Positions 22,785 to 32,632 of a DNA stretch of 64,000 nt are shown here, in pieces. Location of the stretch: contig CM057481.1 in assembly GCA_030035585.1 (NCBI GenBank), forward strand, positions 6,783,128 to 6,847,127, given 5' to 3'. Source of the stretch: Dugong dugon. Lineage: Eukaryota > Chordata > Mammalia > Sirenia > Dugongidae. Below the pieces are notes generated by a model. The model was not told the origin of the DNA, searched no databases, and worked only from the letters and a program-made list of their open reading frames with translations. The position numbers and the translations under genes are program-made. Each line of letters starts with the position of its first letter. Within the stretch, counting starts at the first letter, position 1.

Positions 22785-23098
22785 TTCGTGTTGGGTGATG
22801 GGGGAAGTTGTGGGACAGTGGCTGAATTCTCCCTTCCATGGGGGAGACACGGGTTTTATTTCTGGCCAATGCACCTCACGTGCAGCCATCGCCCATCTGT
22901 TGTGGGGGCTTCCTTGTTGCTATGCTGCTTAACACGTTTCAGCAGAGCTTCCAGACTAAGACAGACCAGAAAAAAAGGCCTGCCGAGCTACTTCTAAAAA
23001 TCAGCCAGTGAAAACTTAATAAATCCCATCTGTCCAATCCCATCGTGCATGGGGTCACCACGTGTACAGGGCCAACTCGACGGCAGCTAATAACAATG
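22785..23098 (+). mobile_element. tRNA-Gly-headed, RTE-tailed SINE
   Basis: The first about 85 bp resemble a decayed tRNA-Gly gene: 'cagtggctgaattctccctt', 'ccatgggggagacacggg', then a TTCRANYCC-like box 'ttttatttctgg' and 'ccaatgcacct'. The body 'cagagcttccagactaagac' is shared with the RTE-tailed elements at 6,300, 20,485 and 36,281. The 3' end 'ccaactcgacggcagctaat' plus 'aacaatg' resembles the RTE terminus. A second head-only piece lies at 25,021-25,068. Confidence 0.75.
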
Positions 23099-23166
23099 TA
23101 TGTGATGGATGGCACTCAGACGTATGGGGCTCTGCATGGATGTCTATACTTATCTCTAGTCCCCAG

Positions 23167-23341
23167 TACGGGAGCTCTGGTGGCACGGTGGTCAAGAGCT
23201 CAGGCTGCTAACCAAAAGGTAAGCAGTTCAGATCTACCTACTGCTCCTTGGAAACCCTCTGGGGCAGTTCTACTCTGTCCTATCGGGTTGCTATGAGTCA
23301 GAATTGACCTGACGGCAATGGGTTTGGTTTTTGGTTTCGTT
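23167..23341 (+). mobile_element. AfroSINE family A inserted in an L2-like context
   Basis: The copy is complete, from 'gggagctctggtggcacggt' to 'gacggcaatgggtttggttt'. An exact 10-bp target-site duplication, tagtccccag, lies at 23,157-23,166 and 23,342-23,351. Its 3' tail is T/G-rich. Confidence 0.95.
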
Positions 23342-23351
23342 TAGTCCCCAG

Positions 23352-23985
23352 CACACAGACATTACCACATTCTTTTTGCCCACACGTGGAAACAGCAGAG
23401 TTTAAAGGAAAGAGAGTGATGAAATCCCGCTCTATGTGTGTTTTTTTTAAATAAAATATTTATAAAGCCCCTGCTGTAACTATTAATGAGATCAACTCCC
23501 TTGTAACCCACCACTCACCTGGAACCCCAGTCAAGCACCTCTTCCTCTGGGAGACCCTCCTGAACCTCTTTATCTGAGGTTCGGGCTCTCTCCTTTCCGT
23601 TCTCGACCGCTGTGCTCAGTGCTGGCCTCTGGCCTTGCTGGTATTACATGCTGGAGCCTTTCTCTCCCGAGGCTGTGGGCAGGCCCAGGGTCTTGCATCC
23701 CCAGCAGCCTGCCCTTGATTGGCCCCCAGAAGTTTTTGAAAGCATGAGAGAGTACATAGACCTAGATCCTACACTTCCACAGTGTGGCTTCTCAAGCACT
23801 CTGTCAGAGGTCGATGTGTGTTCCTTTTTCCACATGGTCCATGCCTTCGTGAATGAAGTTTGTCCATTTACTTTCTAAAACTGATGGAGGCCCTTTTGGG
23901 AATCAGCCTTTGGGAGTAGTCTAGCCAGCTAAATGGAGTTAGTGTTTTTATTTTAGAGATTTGTTACCACTTCGCAGAATTTGGA
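23352..23985. other. L2-like fragment and unassigned DNA
   Basis: Positions about 23,505-23,660 ('cctctggg', 'gaccctcctgaacctc', 'tgtgctcagtgctgg') resemble an L2 3' region. An 88-codon frame at 23,612-23,878 has no recognisable domain. Confidence 0.4.
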
Positions 23986-24185
23986 ATCCGTGGGTGGTGC
24001 AAAGAGCTTAACGCACTCGGTCGCTAACGGAGTGGTTGAAGGTTTGAGTCCACACAGAGGCACCTCAGAAGAAAGGCCTGGAGATCTACTTTCAAAAATC
24101 AGCTATTGGAAACCTATGGAGCACAGTTCTACTCTGACACACGTGGGGTTGCCATGAGTCGGAACCGACTGGGTGACAACTGGTT
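23986..24185 (+). mobile_element. AfroSINE family B
   Basis: A full-length sense copy: 'gtgggtggtgcaaagagctt', 'ggtttgagtccacacagagg', 'agaaaggcctggagatctac', 'tggagcacagttctactctg' and the RTE-like end 'gccatgagtcggaaccgact'. The best-preserved family B copy in the window. Confidence 0.9.
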
Positions 24186-24187
24186 TG

Positions 24188-25020
24188 CAGACTATTGCTA
24201 GGAAATTGATATAGAGTCTGGTTTCCTCCTCTGTCAGCCTGAGAAGATAAGTGCCTAGGGCCTCTGTAGCCTGAACCTTGAGTCTCAAGATCCATGGGGA
24301 TCTAAGGGCTCTGAGACCAGTTCTGTCCAGTGTGTGGCCTGAGGCTTGTTCCTTCTCAGCAGCAATGTTCCCTTCTCTGATGATGCCTGCCTTTGGTCTT
24401 GGGCGGGATGATGGTAGTTCTTTTAAAGCACCTAAAGTGCATGCTAAGGGTTCATACTTTTGAAGTATGCTTTGTTAATTTCACTCCTCATAGTTGAGAA
24501 CTTTAAATTTTGCAAAATCTTCATCTTCCTGTTGAGTGCAGTCTGGTACTTGGAATTCTACCTTTTAAGCAAAATGTCATCCACTTAGTTTGTGGTCATC
24601 CTACCCCAGTATCATTCAGAATGGGTGATTTGAAAACACACACTTGGTATTCTTTCCCTGGCAGTAGAAGTGATGAACCGCTCAAGTCTGGGGGAGCTTG
24701 CGTCCTTCAAAATTATAGAGCTCGTACAATATGTAAGTCATGATTTGAAAAAGTTCCTCGTTGACTGTGCTTAAGGCAAGTCAAAGTCAGGCGTGAGTCA
24801 TGCAGCTTGTAGTTGTTGTCAGTTCTGCTTTCACAGGTGCTGGTGGGACCATGCAAGAGACTAGGAAGTTAGACTCGGACACAAGTGGGGGGCAGAGATA
24901 AGCAGCATGAGGCTAAGGGTGACAAATATGTGACACCGGCCACTTTTGTGGCTAATTGAACTTGGAAATCTTATTCACTTAGCTGATATACATGGCCTTA
25001 GAATTCTTTGTTGGGGAGGG
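24188..25020. other. Unassigned DNA
   Basis: No repeat or exon is recognised. Confidence 0.3.
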
Positions 25021-25068
25021 AGGGTCGTGGTGGTTCAGTGTTTAGAATTCTCACCTTCCATGCATGGG
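25021..25068 (+). mobile_element. tRNA-Gly-like SINE head fragment
   Basis: 'cgtggtggttcagtgtttag' followed by 'aattctcaccttccatgcat' resembles the 5' half of tRNA-Gly, the head of the element at 22,785-23,098. The body is missing, but 'tctaacaacagcag' at about 25,082 could be the remainder of its tail, implying an internal deletion. Confidence 0.6.
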
Positions 25069-25154
25069 CTGACTTAAAGGCTTCTAACAACAGCAGAATC
25101 CTCTCCACAGAGACAATCCTAAATTTATTAGAGTTCATCCTTAAATTCAAACCT

Positions 25155-25216
25155 GCTACTGCTATTGTTGTTGTTGTTTTTTTTTTTTGTTTGTTTGTTT
25201 GTTTGTTTGTTTTTAA
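25155..25216. repeat. T-rich (GTT)n/(GTTT)n tract
   Basis: Short GTT units, then a T run, then at least six GTTT units end near 25,213. Confidence 0.9.
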
Positions 25217-25432
25217 ATCTAGAAGCACAAAGCGTATAAAGGCAAGGTGATACCACTCAGACAAGGGGAAGGCAGAGAGGTCTCGAATCTGAAGAGTCAA
25301 GAGTTAGAAAGGCAGATGGAACCCAGGAGACCACAAGTCCTAGAGAGCAGAATCAGGGAATTTGGTTAGAGACCTGGTAGGTTTATTAAGAACAGATGGA
25401 TCCCCAGACACTCAAGGACAAAGTGATCGAGA

Positions 25433-25597
25433 GCAGTGCTTCTAAAGCTTTATGGTGCATACAAACTACTGGGGTGTTTGTTAAAAATACATATCGTGAT
25501 GAACTTGGTCCAGGATAGGACCTGAGATTCTGCATTTCTGACCAACTCCCAGATGATGTCAACACGGCTGGACTGGGGATCACGCTTTGAGTAGGGA
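25433..25597 (+). mobile_element. MER5A-like hAT DNA transposon
   Basis: The element runs from 'gcagtgcttctaaagctttat' through 'aaactactggggtgtttgtt', 'tgagattctgcatttctgac' and 'actcccagatgatgtcaaca' to 'gatcacgctttgagta'. The order and terminal sequences fit MER5A. It is non-autonomous, with no transposase. Confidence 0.8.
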
Positions 25598-26037
25598 GGT
25601 TAGAGAATTCTGTCGCAACACCAATACCAAGCTGACCAGGTTCTCAAGTTAGATGTCTGCTCCCACCAGGACCTCCCCACTGGGACCGAGACCACTCAGG
25701 GATTAGCTATGCCAAAGCCTAGAGGAAACACCTAGAGGAATATGCAGGAAGGCGTTTGCCCCTGAAGAGAACATGATTTTGCCCCTGTAGGTCAAAATAA
25801 TGGCGTGAAGTTCTCAGGAGCCAAAACACCTTATCTTCTAATTAATTTCAAATTGTCCAAAATTGTTCTCTTTTTCCTTCCCCCCCATCCCCCCGCAAAT
25901 GCTCTCCTCTTTCTTCTTATGTGTGAAGGTGGATGGTACCTGCTGCTGCTTCTTCCCTCTGTCCCTCCTGTTAGTCACCTGTTTAATCCCTAATGCAATC
26001 TTCATCCTCTCTGCAGATAGCTCTCCTAATGATTCTT
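25598..26037. other. Unassigned DNA
   Basis: No repeat or exon is recognised. A C-rich stretch lies at 25,878-25,895. Confidence 0.3.
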
Positions 26038-26204
26038 AAAACCAAAAACCAAACCCATTGCAGTCATGTCGATTCCGACTCATGGTGACCCTATAGGACA
26101 GAGTAGAACTGCCCCATAGGGTTTCCAAGGAGTGGCTGGTGGATTCGAACCGCCAACCTTTTGGTTAGTAGCCTGAGCTCTTAACCACTGCATCACCAGG
26201 GCTC
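26038..26204 (-). mobile_element. AfroSINE family A (short form), antisense
   Basis: The copy runs from 'accaaaaaccaaacccattg' through 'atgtcgattccgactcatgg' and 'ggattcgaaccgccaacctt' to 'catcaccagggctcc'. It is close to what appears to be the family consensus, so probably one of the younger copies. Confidence 0.95.
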
Positions 26205-26329
26205 CTTCAGACGCTTAGCTGTTCTATCTTTCCCCCAGGAACTTGAAATGCCATCTTTATCATGCACTACTTTTCCCTGTGTTTGGGTTTCTTTCTCTTT
26301 GGGTCATGTGCAAGTATGATAAATCACTT

Positions 26330-26788
26330 TACCAGCCAGGGTTATCTAGAGAGAAAACAGAGCCGATAGGATGCATAAGAATATTTTAAGGACTGGCTCA
26401 GGCAGTTGTGGGGGCTGGCAAGTTCTAAATCTGTAGGAAATGCTGGCAGTCTAGAAACTCAGGCAGGGGTTGATGTTGCAGTCTTGTGTATGAAATCCAG
26501 AGGATAGGCTGGCAAGCTGGAACCTGGAAAAGGTTTCAATGTTACAGTCTTGAGACAGAATTCCTTCTTCTCTGGGAAACCTCAGTTTTTCCTCTGAAGG
26601 CCTTTGACTGACTGGGTGAGACCCACCCACATTATCAAGGGTAAACTCCTTTACTTAAAATCAGTTGTTTGTAAATGTTAATCATATCTACAAAATACTG
26701 TCACAGCAACATTTAGACTGGTATTTGATAAAAGAACTAAGCACCATAACTTAGCCAAGTTGACACATAAACTTAACCAGCATAATCA
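26330..26788 (+). mobile_element. Ancient interspersed repeat, likely L1M 3' UTR
   Basis: The stretch with 'gacagaattccttcttctct', 'gggtgagacccacccacatt', 'atcaagggtaaactccttta' and 'agttgacacataaacttaac' is a common mammalian repeat that I associate with an old L1 3' UTR. The exact subfamily is not certain. Confidence 0.6.
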
Positions 26789-27947
26789 CTAAAGCTATAT
26801 AATATGTTTTTGGATGTTGGGCATGCAAACTGGCCTTATGTTCATCTAGTACATTCACTTCAGGACAATAGATGTGAAATATAATCCTTCCCCTTTCTAG
26901 TTAGAGAATGAGTGTCAGCCTACCCCTCACTGGCCTTAAGTTCCAGGCCAATCAGCAGATGGTTGTTAAGGTCCAGAAAATTTTGGTATTTCTGTTTGAA
27001 ACACATACTGATTAAGGCCCTCGTGCTGGAACTTTCAATAAAAGGAGTTCTTTAAGCATGATTTATGTAACCATAACCTCTCTCCCTTAGCTCCTATCTC
27101 TTTGGCTTACTGGCATGGGTGCTAAGAGCTAAATGGTATACACCAGTACACCATTACGTTGTTTTCTAGTTCATCCCTGCTGGATCTCCAGAGGAGAGGA
27201 TCCTTTTTTTTTTTCTTTTGTCCTTGTAGAATACCACTTCACTTAAGATGGAAAAGAGGCATCCGGAAGTCCCCACCTTCAGGAATCAGAGCAAATTCCA
27301 ATGAGATTTTCTTAGCGTTCAAGAGTCTCTCAGCCACACAAAACAACAAAACTTCAAAAATCACCTTTAGTATTTTTACTCTAACTGCCTTTTGCCTGCC
27401 TTTAGAGAGTTATGTGTCCATCACATTAGATCTTTTCTCCCTCTTCTTTTTTTCTGCCTTAATCCCACTTTCTGGCCATCGGCCAGTTCAGTGTGTCACA
27501 CTCGTCTTGGAAAAGCAACTCTGACTGTTCCAAGGAAACAAAAATAATGGAGCAGGAAGAGAATATGGGGCATTATTTTGGTTCTGTGATGTCATCAGTC
27601 AATCAGAATCCACATTTCCAAGTGTTGTTTGCAGGTCTGTATAGGATTGTGGTATTTTCACTGGTTGGCTTCCGTATGATGCTTTAGAATTATTAATTCT
27701 TCTCAAAATAGTTTTCCTCCACTGAAGAGGCGGTGACTTGAAAGACACACGTTGTAAAGAAGTATGGGAGCCATCACTAACCAACCTGAAGGCAGGTTGG
27801 ATGGATTCCTAAGGGAAGCACGTACCCTGTAGTCCTTTTTCCTCTCTTTGAACTTGGAGGAGGTGGCTGCTCCATGCAGAAGTGGTTTCCACCTCTGATT
27901 AGCTATTTTGCTAAACAAGTGTTGGGTTATCAAGAACTTAACCAAGC
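26789..27947. other. Single-copy-looking DNA upstream of the L1
   Basis: A plus-strand frame at 27,159-27,524 (121 codons) has no recognisable domain and begins in T-rich sequence. The sequence at 27,935-27,947 is the upstream target-site duplicate of the L1. Confidence 0.35.
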
Positions 27948-27951
27948 TAGT

Positions 27952-29699
27952 GAAGAAGTTAAACTCTCCCTGTTTGCAGATGATATGATACTATGCATAG
28001 AAAACCCTAAAGACTCCACGAGAAATCTACTGGAACTAATAGAAAGATTCAGCAGAGTAGCAGGATACAAGATAAACATTCAAAAATCAGTTGGATTCCT
28101 ATACACCAGTAAAGAGAACAATGAAAAGGAGATCAGGAAATCAATACCATTTTCAATAGCCCCTAAAAAGATAAAATACTTAGGAATAAATCTGACCAGG
28201 AATGTAAAAGACCTATACAAAGAAAACTACAAAACACTGCTGCATGAAACCCAAAGGGATCTACATAAATGGAAAAACATACCATGCTCATGGATAGGCA
28301 GACTCAACATTGGGAAAATGGCAATTCTACCTAAAGCAATCTACAAATACAATGCAATCCCGATACAAATACCAACAACATTCTTCAAAGAGATGGAAAA
28401 ACTAATTATTAACTTTATATGGAAAGGGAAGAAACCCCGAATAAGTAAAGCACTAATGAAGAAGAAGAAGAAAGTTGGAGGACTCACACTACCTGACTTG
28501 AGAACCTACTATACAGCTACAGTACTCAAAACAGCCTGGTACTGGTACAACAATAGCGACATTGACCAATGGAACAGAATTGAGAACCCAGATGTAAATC
28601 CATCCACCTATGGTCACCTGATCTTTGACAAGGGCCCAAAATACATCAAATGGGGAAAAGACAGTCTTTTTAACAAATGGTGCTGGCAAAACTGGATATC
28701 CATTTGTAGAAAAATGAAACAGGACCCATACCTCACACCATACACAAAAACTACTCCAAAATGGATCAAGGACCTGAACATAAATCCTCAAACTATAAAA
28801 TTCATAGAAGAAAAAATAGGACCAACACTTCAGGCCTTAATACCTGGCATTAACAGGATACAAACCATAAACATCAACACAAAAAACCCAACAGATAAGC
28901 TAGATAACTGGGATCTTCTAAAAATCAAACATCTATGCTCTTCAAAAGACTTCATCAAAAGAGTCAAAAGAGAACCTACAGACTGGGAAAAAATTTTGGA
29001 CAGTACAAGTCAGACAAAGGTCTAATCTCCATAATCTACAAGAAAATCCAACACCTCTACAACAAAAAGACAACCAATCCTATCAAAAAATGGGCAAAGG
29101 AAATGAACAGACACTTCACCAAGGAAGACATTCAAATGGCCAACAGACACATGAGGAAATGCTCGCGATCACTAGCCATTAGAGAAATGCAAATTAAAAC
29201 CACAATGAGATACCATCTCACCCCGGCATTACTGGCACGAATCAAAAACACTGGAAATAACAAATGTTGGAGGGGCTGCGGGGAGACGGGAACTCTTATA
29301 CACTGCTGGTGGGAATGCAAAATGATACAACCATTTTGGAAAATGATATGGCCTTTCCTCAGAAAGCTAGAAATAGACATACCATTCGATCCAGCAATCC
29401 CACTCCTAGGAATATATCCTAGAGAAATAAGAGTCGTCACTCAAATAGACATACGCACACCTATGTTCATGGCAGCATTGTTCACAATAGCAAAACGATG
29501 GAAACAACCTCGATGTCCATCAACAGACGAATGGATACACAAACTATGGTACATACACACAATGGAGTACTATGCAATGAGAAAGAACAACAATGAATCT
29601 GTGAACCATCTCATAACATGGATGAAACTGGAGGACATTATGCTGAGTGAAATAAGTCAATCACAAAAGGACAAATATTGTATGAGACCTCTATTGTAA
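27952..29699 (+). pseudogene. L1 ORF2 C-terminal half (reverse transcriptase end and Cys-rich domain)
   Basis: ORF2 of LINE-1 encodes the endonuclease/reverse transcriptase used for target-primed integration. Here the reading starts just before the catalytic FADD box (27,973-27,984) and proceeds through the thumb region. The frame then shifts near 28,995, where a base appears lost from an A5T4 run. The second frame carries the C-terminal domain, with the Cys-rich knuckle (C..C...H..C spacing, 29,263-29,317), and ends at TAA 29,697-29,699. Apart from that shift I see no internal stop. With no endonuclease, no N-terminal reverse transcriptase, and the frameshift, it cannot make an active protein. 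Confidence 0.92.
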
Positions 29700-30412
29700 A
29701 AACCCATGAAAAAGTTCACATGCAAAATGTAACAATCCTTGTTGGTTACCAGGGATGGGAGGGGTGGGGGGAAAATACTAAATAGGCAATGATAAGTGGT
29801 ATCTTGGGTGAAGGGTGAGATAGTACACAATACAAGGGAAACTAACACAACCTGCACAAGGAAAGGTCATGGAGGCCCTGGAGACACATCCAAACCCCCC
29901 GAGGGACTGAGTTGTTCTGTGGGGACCATGATCTCGGGGAACATCTAGCTTAATTGGCATGACACTACTTATAAAGATAATGCTCTACATTCTACCTTGG
30001 TGACTAGTGTCTGGGGTCTTAAAAGCCTGTGAGCGGCCATCTAAGATACTCCACTGATCTCATCCCTTCGGGAGCAAGGGAGAATGAAGAGAACAGGATT
30101 CAACGAAAAGATTAGTCCAAAGGACTAATTGTCCACAGCTACCAAGGCCTCCACCGGACTGAGTCCAGTACAGCTAGATGGTGCCCGGCTACCACGACTG
30201 ACTGCTCTGACCAGGATCACAACAGAGGGTTCTGGACAGAGCTGGAGAAGGATGTAGAGCATAATTTTAACTCCCCCAAAAAAAGACCAGATTTACTGGC
30301 CTAAAGAATACTGGAGAAACCTCAAGAGTGTGGCCCCCAGACACCCTTTCAGCTCAGAGGTGAAGTTACCTTCGAGGTTCGATGTTAAGCCTGGGAGTGG
30401 ACAGCCCAGTAA
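29700..30412 (+). mobile_element. L1 3' UTR, unique part
   Basis: Non-coding sequence between ORF2 and the tandem tails. It includes 'ggttaccagggatgggaggg', 'ggccatctaagatactccac' and 'gactgagtccagtacagcta'. This segment does not resemble primate or rodent L1 3' UTRs, and I believe it is the lineage-specific afrotherian type. Confidence 0.75.
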
Positions 30413-31178
30413 AACTAAATGGGACTAACGAGGTACAGGAGTCCGGTGACAAGGGCCAGAAGGCAGAGGGGGAGTAGGAAACTGATGATAAGGAACACAA
30501 ATTGAATAAGGACACTGTCGATGTATTGTGAGATTGTTGATCACTGTTATAGGACAACATTTGTAGTAACTATTAAATGGGAGGCTGTTTTGTCCTGTAA
30601 GCCTTCATCTTGGGCGAGAATGGCAGCACAATTGGAAGAGCATAGTCAATATCACTTAAATGTGTAAGTAAAAAGTTTTGAAATGGTGTTTAAAAAAAAA
30701 AAACAAAACAAAACAAAACCAAATGAGACTAAAGAGGTACAGTAGCCCAGTGACAAGGGCCAGAAGACAGAAGGGGACAAGGAAGTCCCCTGGTGATAGG
30801 GAACACAAGGTGGAGTAAGGATATTCTTGATGTGCTGTGAGATTGTTAACCATTGTCATAGGGCAACATGTGTAGTAACTGTTAAATGAAAAACTATTTT
30901 GTTCTGTAAGCCTTCATCTTAAGTGAGAATAACAGCACAGTTGGAAGAGCGTAGTCAATGTCACTGAACTGTGAATGTAGAAATTCTTGAAACGGTGTAT
31001 CTTTGGCTATCTGTATTTTCATCAAAAAAAAAAAAAAAAAAAAAGGTTGAGAATTTAGAGGCTTAATATGTTGTGGGATTGTTAACCAATGTCATAGAAC
31101 AACATGTGTACTACTATTTCATGAGAAACTATTTGCTATGTAAGCTTTCACCTGAAGTACAATAAAATAAAAAAAAAA
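30413..31178 (+). repeat. Three imperfect tandem L1 3' tails
   Basis: Tail 1 (30,413-30,718) and tail 2 (30,719-31,043) both begin near 'aaatg.gactaa.gaggtac' and share 'agtgacaagggccagaag' (with one or two differences), 'gtaagccttcatctt' and 'ggaagagc.tagtcaat'. Tail 3 (31,044-31,178) is a shorter, more diverged version that begins within the unit at 'gttgtgggattgttaacc'. Each ends in an A-rich run: 30,691-30,718, 31,025-31,043 and 31,169-31,180. Confidence 0.88.
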
Positions 31179-31191
31179 AACTCAACCAAGC

Positions 31192-32470
31192 AACTCCCAA
31201 GTATACAGAAAGTTTCAGAGTTTAATTTTCATCAGAACAAATTTTTCTGTCTTTAGCAGAGGAGTTATTCTTTTGAAATGGAAAATTATGAGTAAATGTC
31301 TGAGAGCTAGAAAACTAACCAGGTCATTTCGAACACATTCACGTTCAGTTAAACCAGCCTCTGTGGAAATCTAGTCAATTCAGTAATGGCTGAATAACGA
31401 GATGAAATGTCGAGGCAAAGTTTACATACCATGTCTTGAAATATCTTACCAAACAACAGGAACCCAGAAACCTCATTCTCTTGAAGTCATAAAGGCAGGA
31501 AGGGGAGAAGGGCAGAGTTGTAGCATTTAGCAAAATTGCCCGAAAGTATGAAACTAACAGCCTGAAAGATTGATTGTGGGAAGATTTTAGAAAATGATAC
31601 TCAAATTAAAACATTAAGTGAGTGAGTTTAAGCAAAATTACATTGCCACATGCAATTTATTCAGTGAAAAGGGATTAAAAAGAAGAGTAGTACAAAGAAA
31701 ACGAAGACCTAGCTGGATAATAGAAGCTTTTCCTTTGTTTCTTTCTTTCCCCCTCCCCTTCTTTTCCCCACCCCCAGCTTCTAAACGGAACTCCTGTCAA
31801 TTTTTTCTCCTTTCATTTCTATGACTTGTCAGAGGAGAAAGGTCAGAACTGATCACCAACTCTACTTTTTAACTGACAGAAGCCTGTAATTGAGAGTAAT
31901 TCCTCTGCAATTTTGTAGGCAGGGGCTGTTTCAGGCTGGCTTTCAAAAGCTAAGCTACGAGAGAAATGCTAGTATTCTGTAAGTGAATCAACCTTATTCA
32001 CCAGGCTGCAGATCATTTCTGATTTTTCCTAAACGAGGAAAGCTACAGCACTCACACTTTTGACATTAATGTTCTTCTTTGGGATGAATAGAAGTGTAAT
32101 CTATTTTTAACATCCACTGGGGTGCCCTGCAGCTGAAAAGAAATTGCTTTGTGAGAGGTAGCCCGGAAGTGTCTCATCTTGAAATTCTCCATCCTTAAGA
32201 ACACTAAGTGGTTTGTAACGATTTCTTTTTTGGAGACACTAGATTTAATTTGAGAAAAACACACAAGTGTTTTCTTGGACAGAATTAGATGCACAGTTAA
32301 CTATGGTATATTATGACATAATTTAAAATTTTCAGATGTTGCTGAACTGATTTCTTAAAAAAAAAAAAAATTTCTGTCAAAATTTGAAGGATGAAATGAA
32401 GGCATGCCTTAATTCACCATAGGAAACTTTATTAAATCTGTGTCTATGTTCAAAGCTTTCCAGTACCCAT
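31192..32470. other. Repeat-free tract
   Basis: No mobile element is recognised except an A run at 32,357-32,370. It is AT-rich. The sequence includes a run of pyrimidines at 31,730-31,775. A conserved non-coding function is possible but unsupported. Confidence 0.35.
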
Positions 32471-32632
32471 TAAACCAAAACCAGTTGCTGTTGAGTCAAT
32501 TCCACAGGGTTTTCAATGGTTGATTTTTTGGAAGAAGATTGCCAGGTCTTTTTTCTGAGGTGTCGCTGGGTGAACTTGAACTTCCAACCTTCTGGTTAGC
32601 AGCCAAGCGTGTTAACCATATGCACCATGCAG
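32471..32632 (-). mobile_element. AfroSINE family B, antisense, internally deleted
   Basis: The order 'aaccagttgctgttgagtca', 'ttccacagggttttcaatgg', 'ttggaagaagattgccagg' and 'ggttagcagccaagcgtgtt' is family B antisense. The segment that normally lies between 'gtcaattcc' and 'cagggtttt' is shortened, suggesting a deletion. Confidence 0.85.

Larger units (their letters stand above)
27948..31178 (+). mobile_element. 5'-truncated young L1 with three 3' tails
   Basis: The insertion starts inside the reverse-transcriptase domain of ORF2 and continues through the rest of ORF2 (to 29,699) and a long 3' UTR. The 3' part has three consecutive poly(A)-ended segments, at 30,413-30,718, 30,719-31,043 and 31,044-31,178. 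The insertion is bracketed by a 13-bp target-site duplication with one mismatch: aacttaaccaagc at 27,935-27,947 and aactcaaccaagc at 31,179-31,191. The ORF2 part carries a single frameshift, so this is a relatively recent copy. ORF1, the endonuclease and most of the reverse transcriptase are absent. Confidence 0.92.

Noticed and set aside
22790-22872. Possible functional tRNA-Gly gene
   Set aside because: The stems and B box are degraded, and the sequence continues directly into an RTE-related SINE body. It is a SINE head rather than a tRNA gene.
27159-27524. 121-codon plus-strand frame
   Set aside because: It begins at a T-rich stretch, has no recognisable domain and ends without any context of an exon.
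28489-28791. 100-codon minus-strand frame
   Set aside because: It is the antisense shadow of the L1 ORF2 frame at 27,952-29,025. The same holds for the minus-strand frame at 29,132-29,440.
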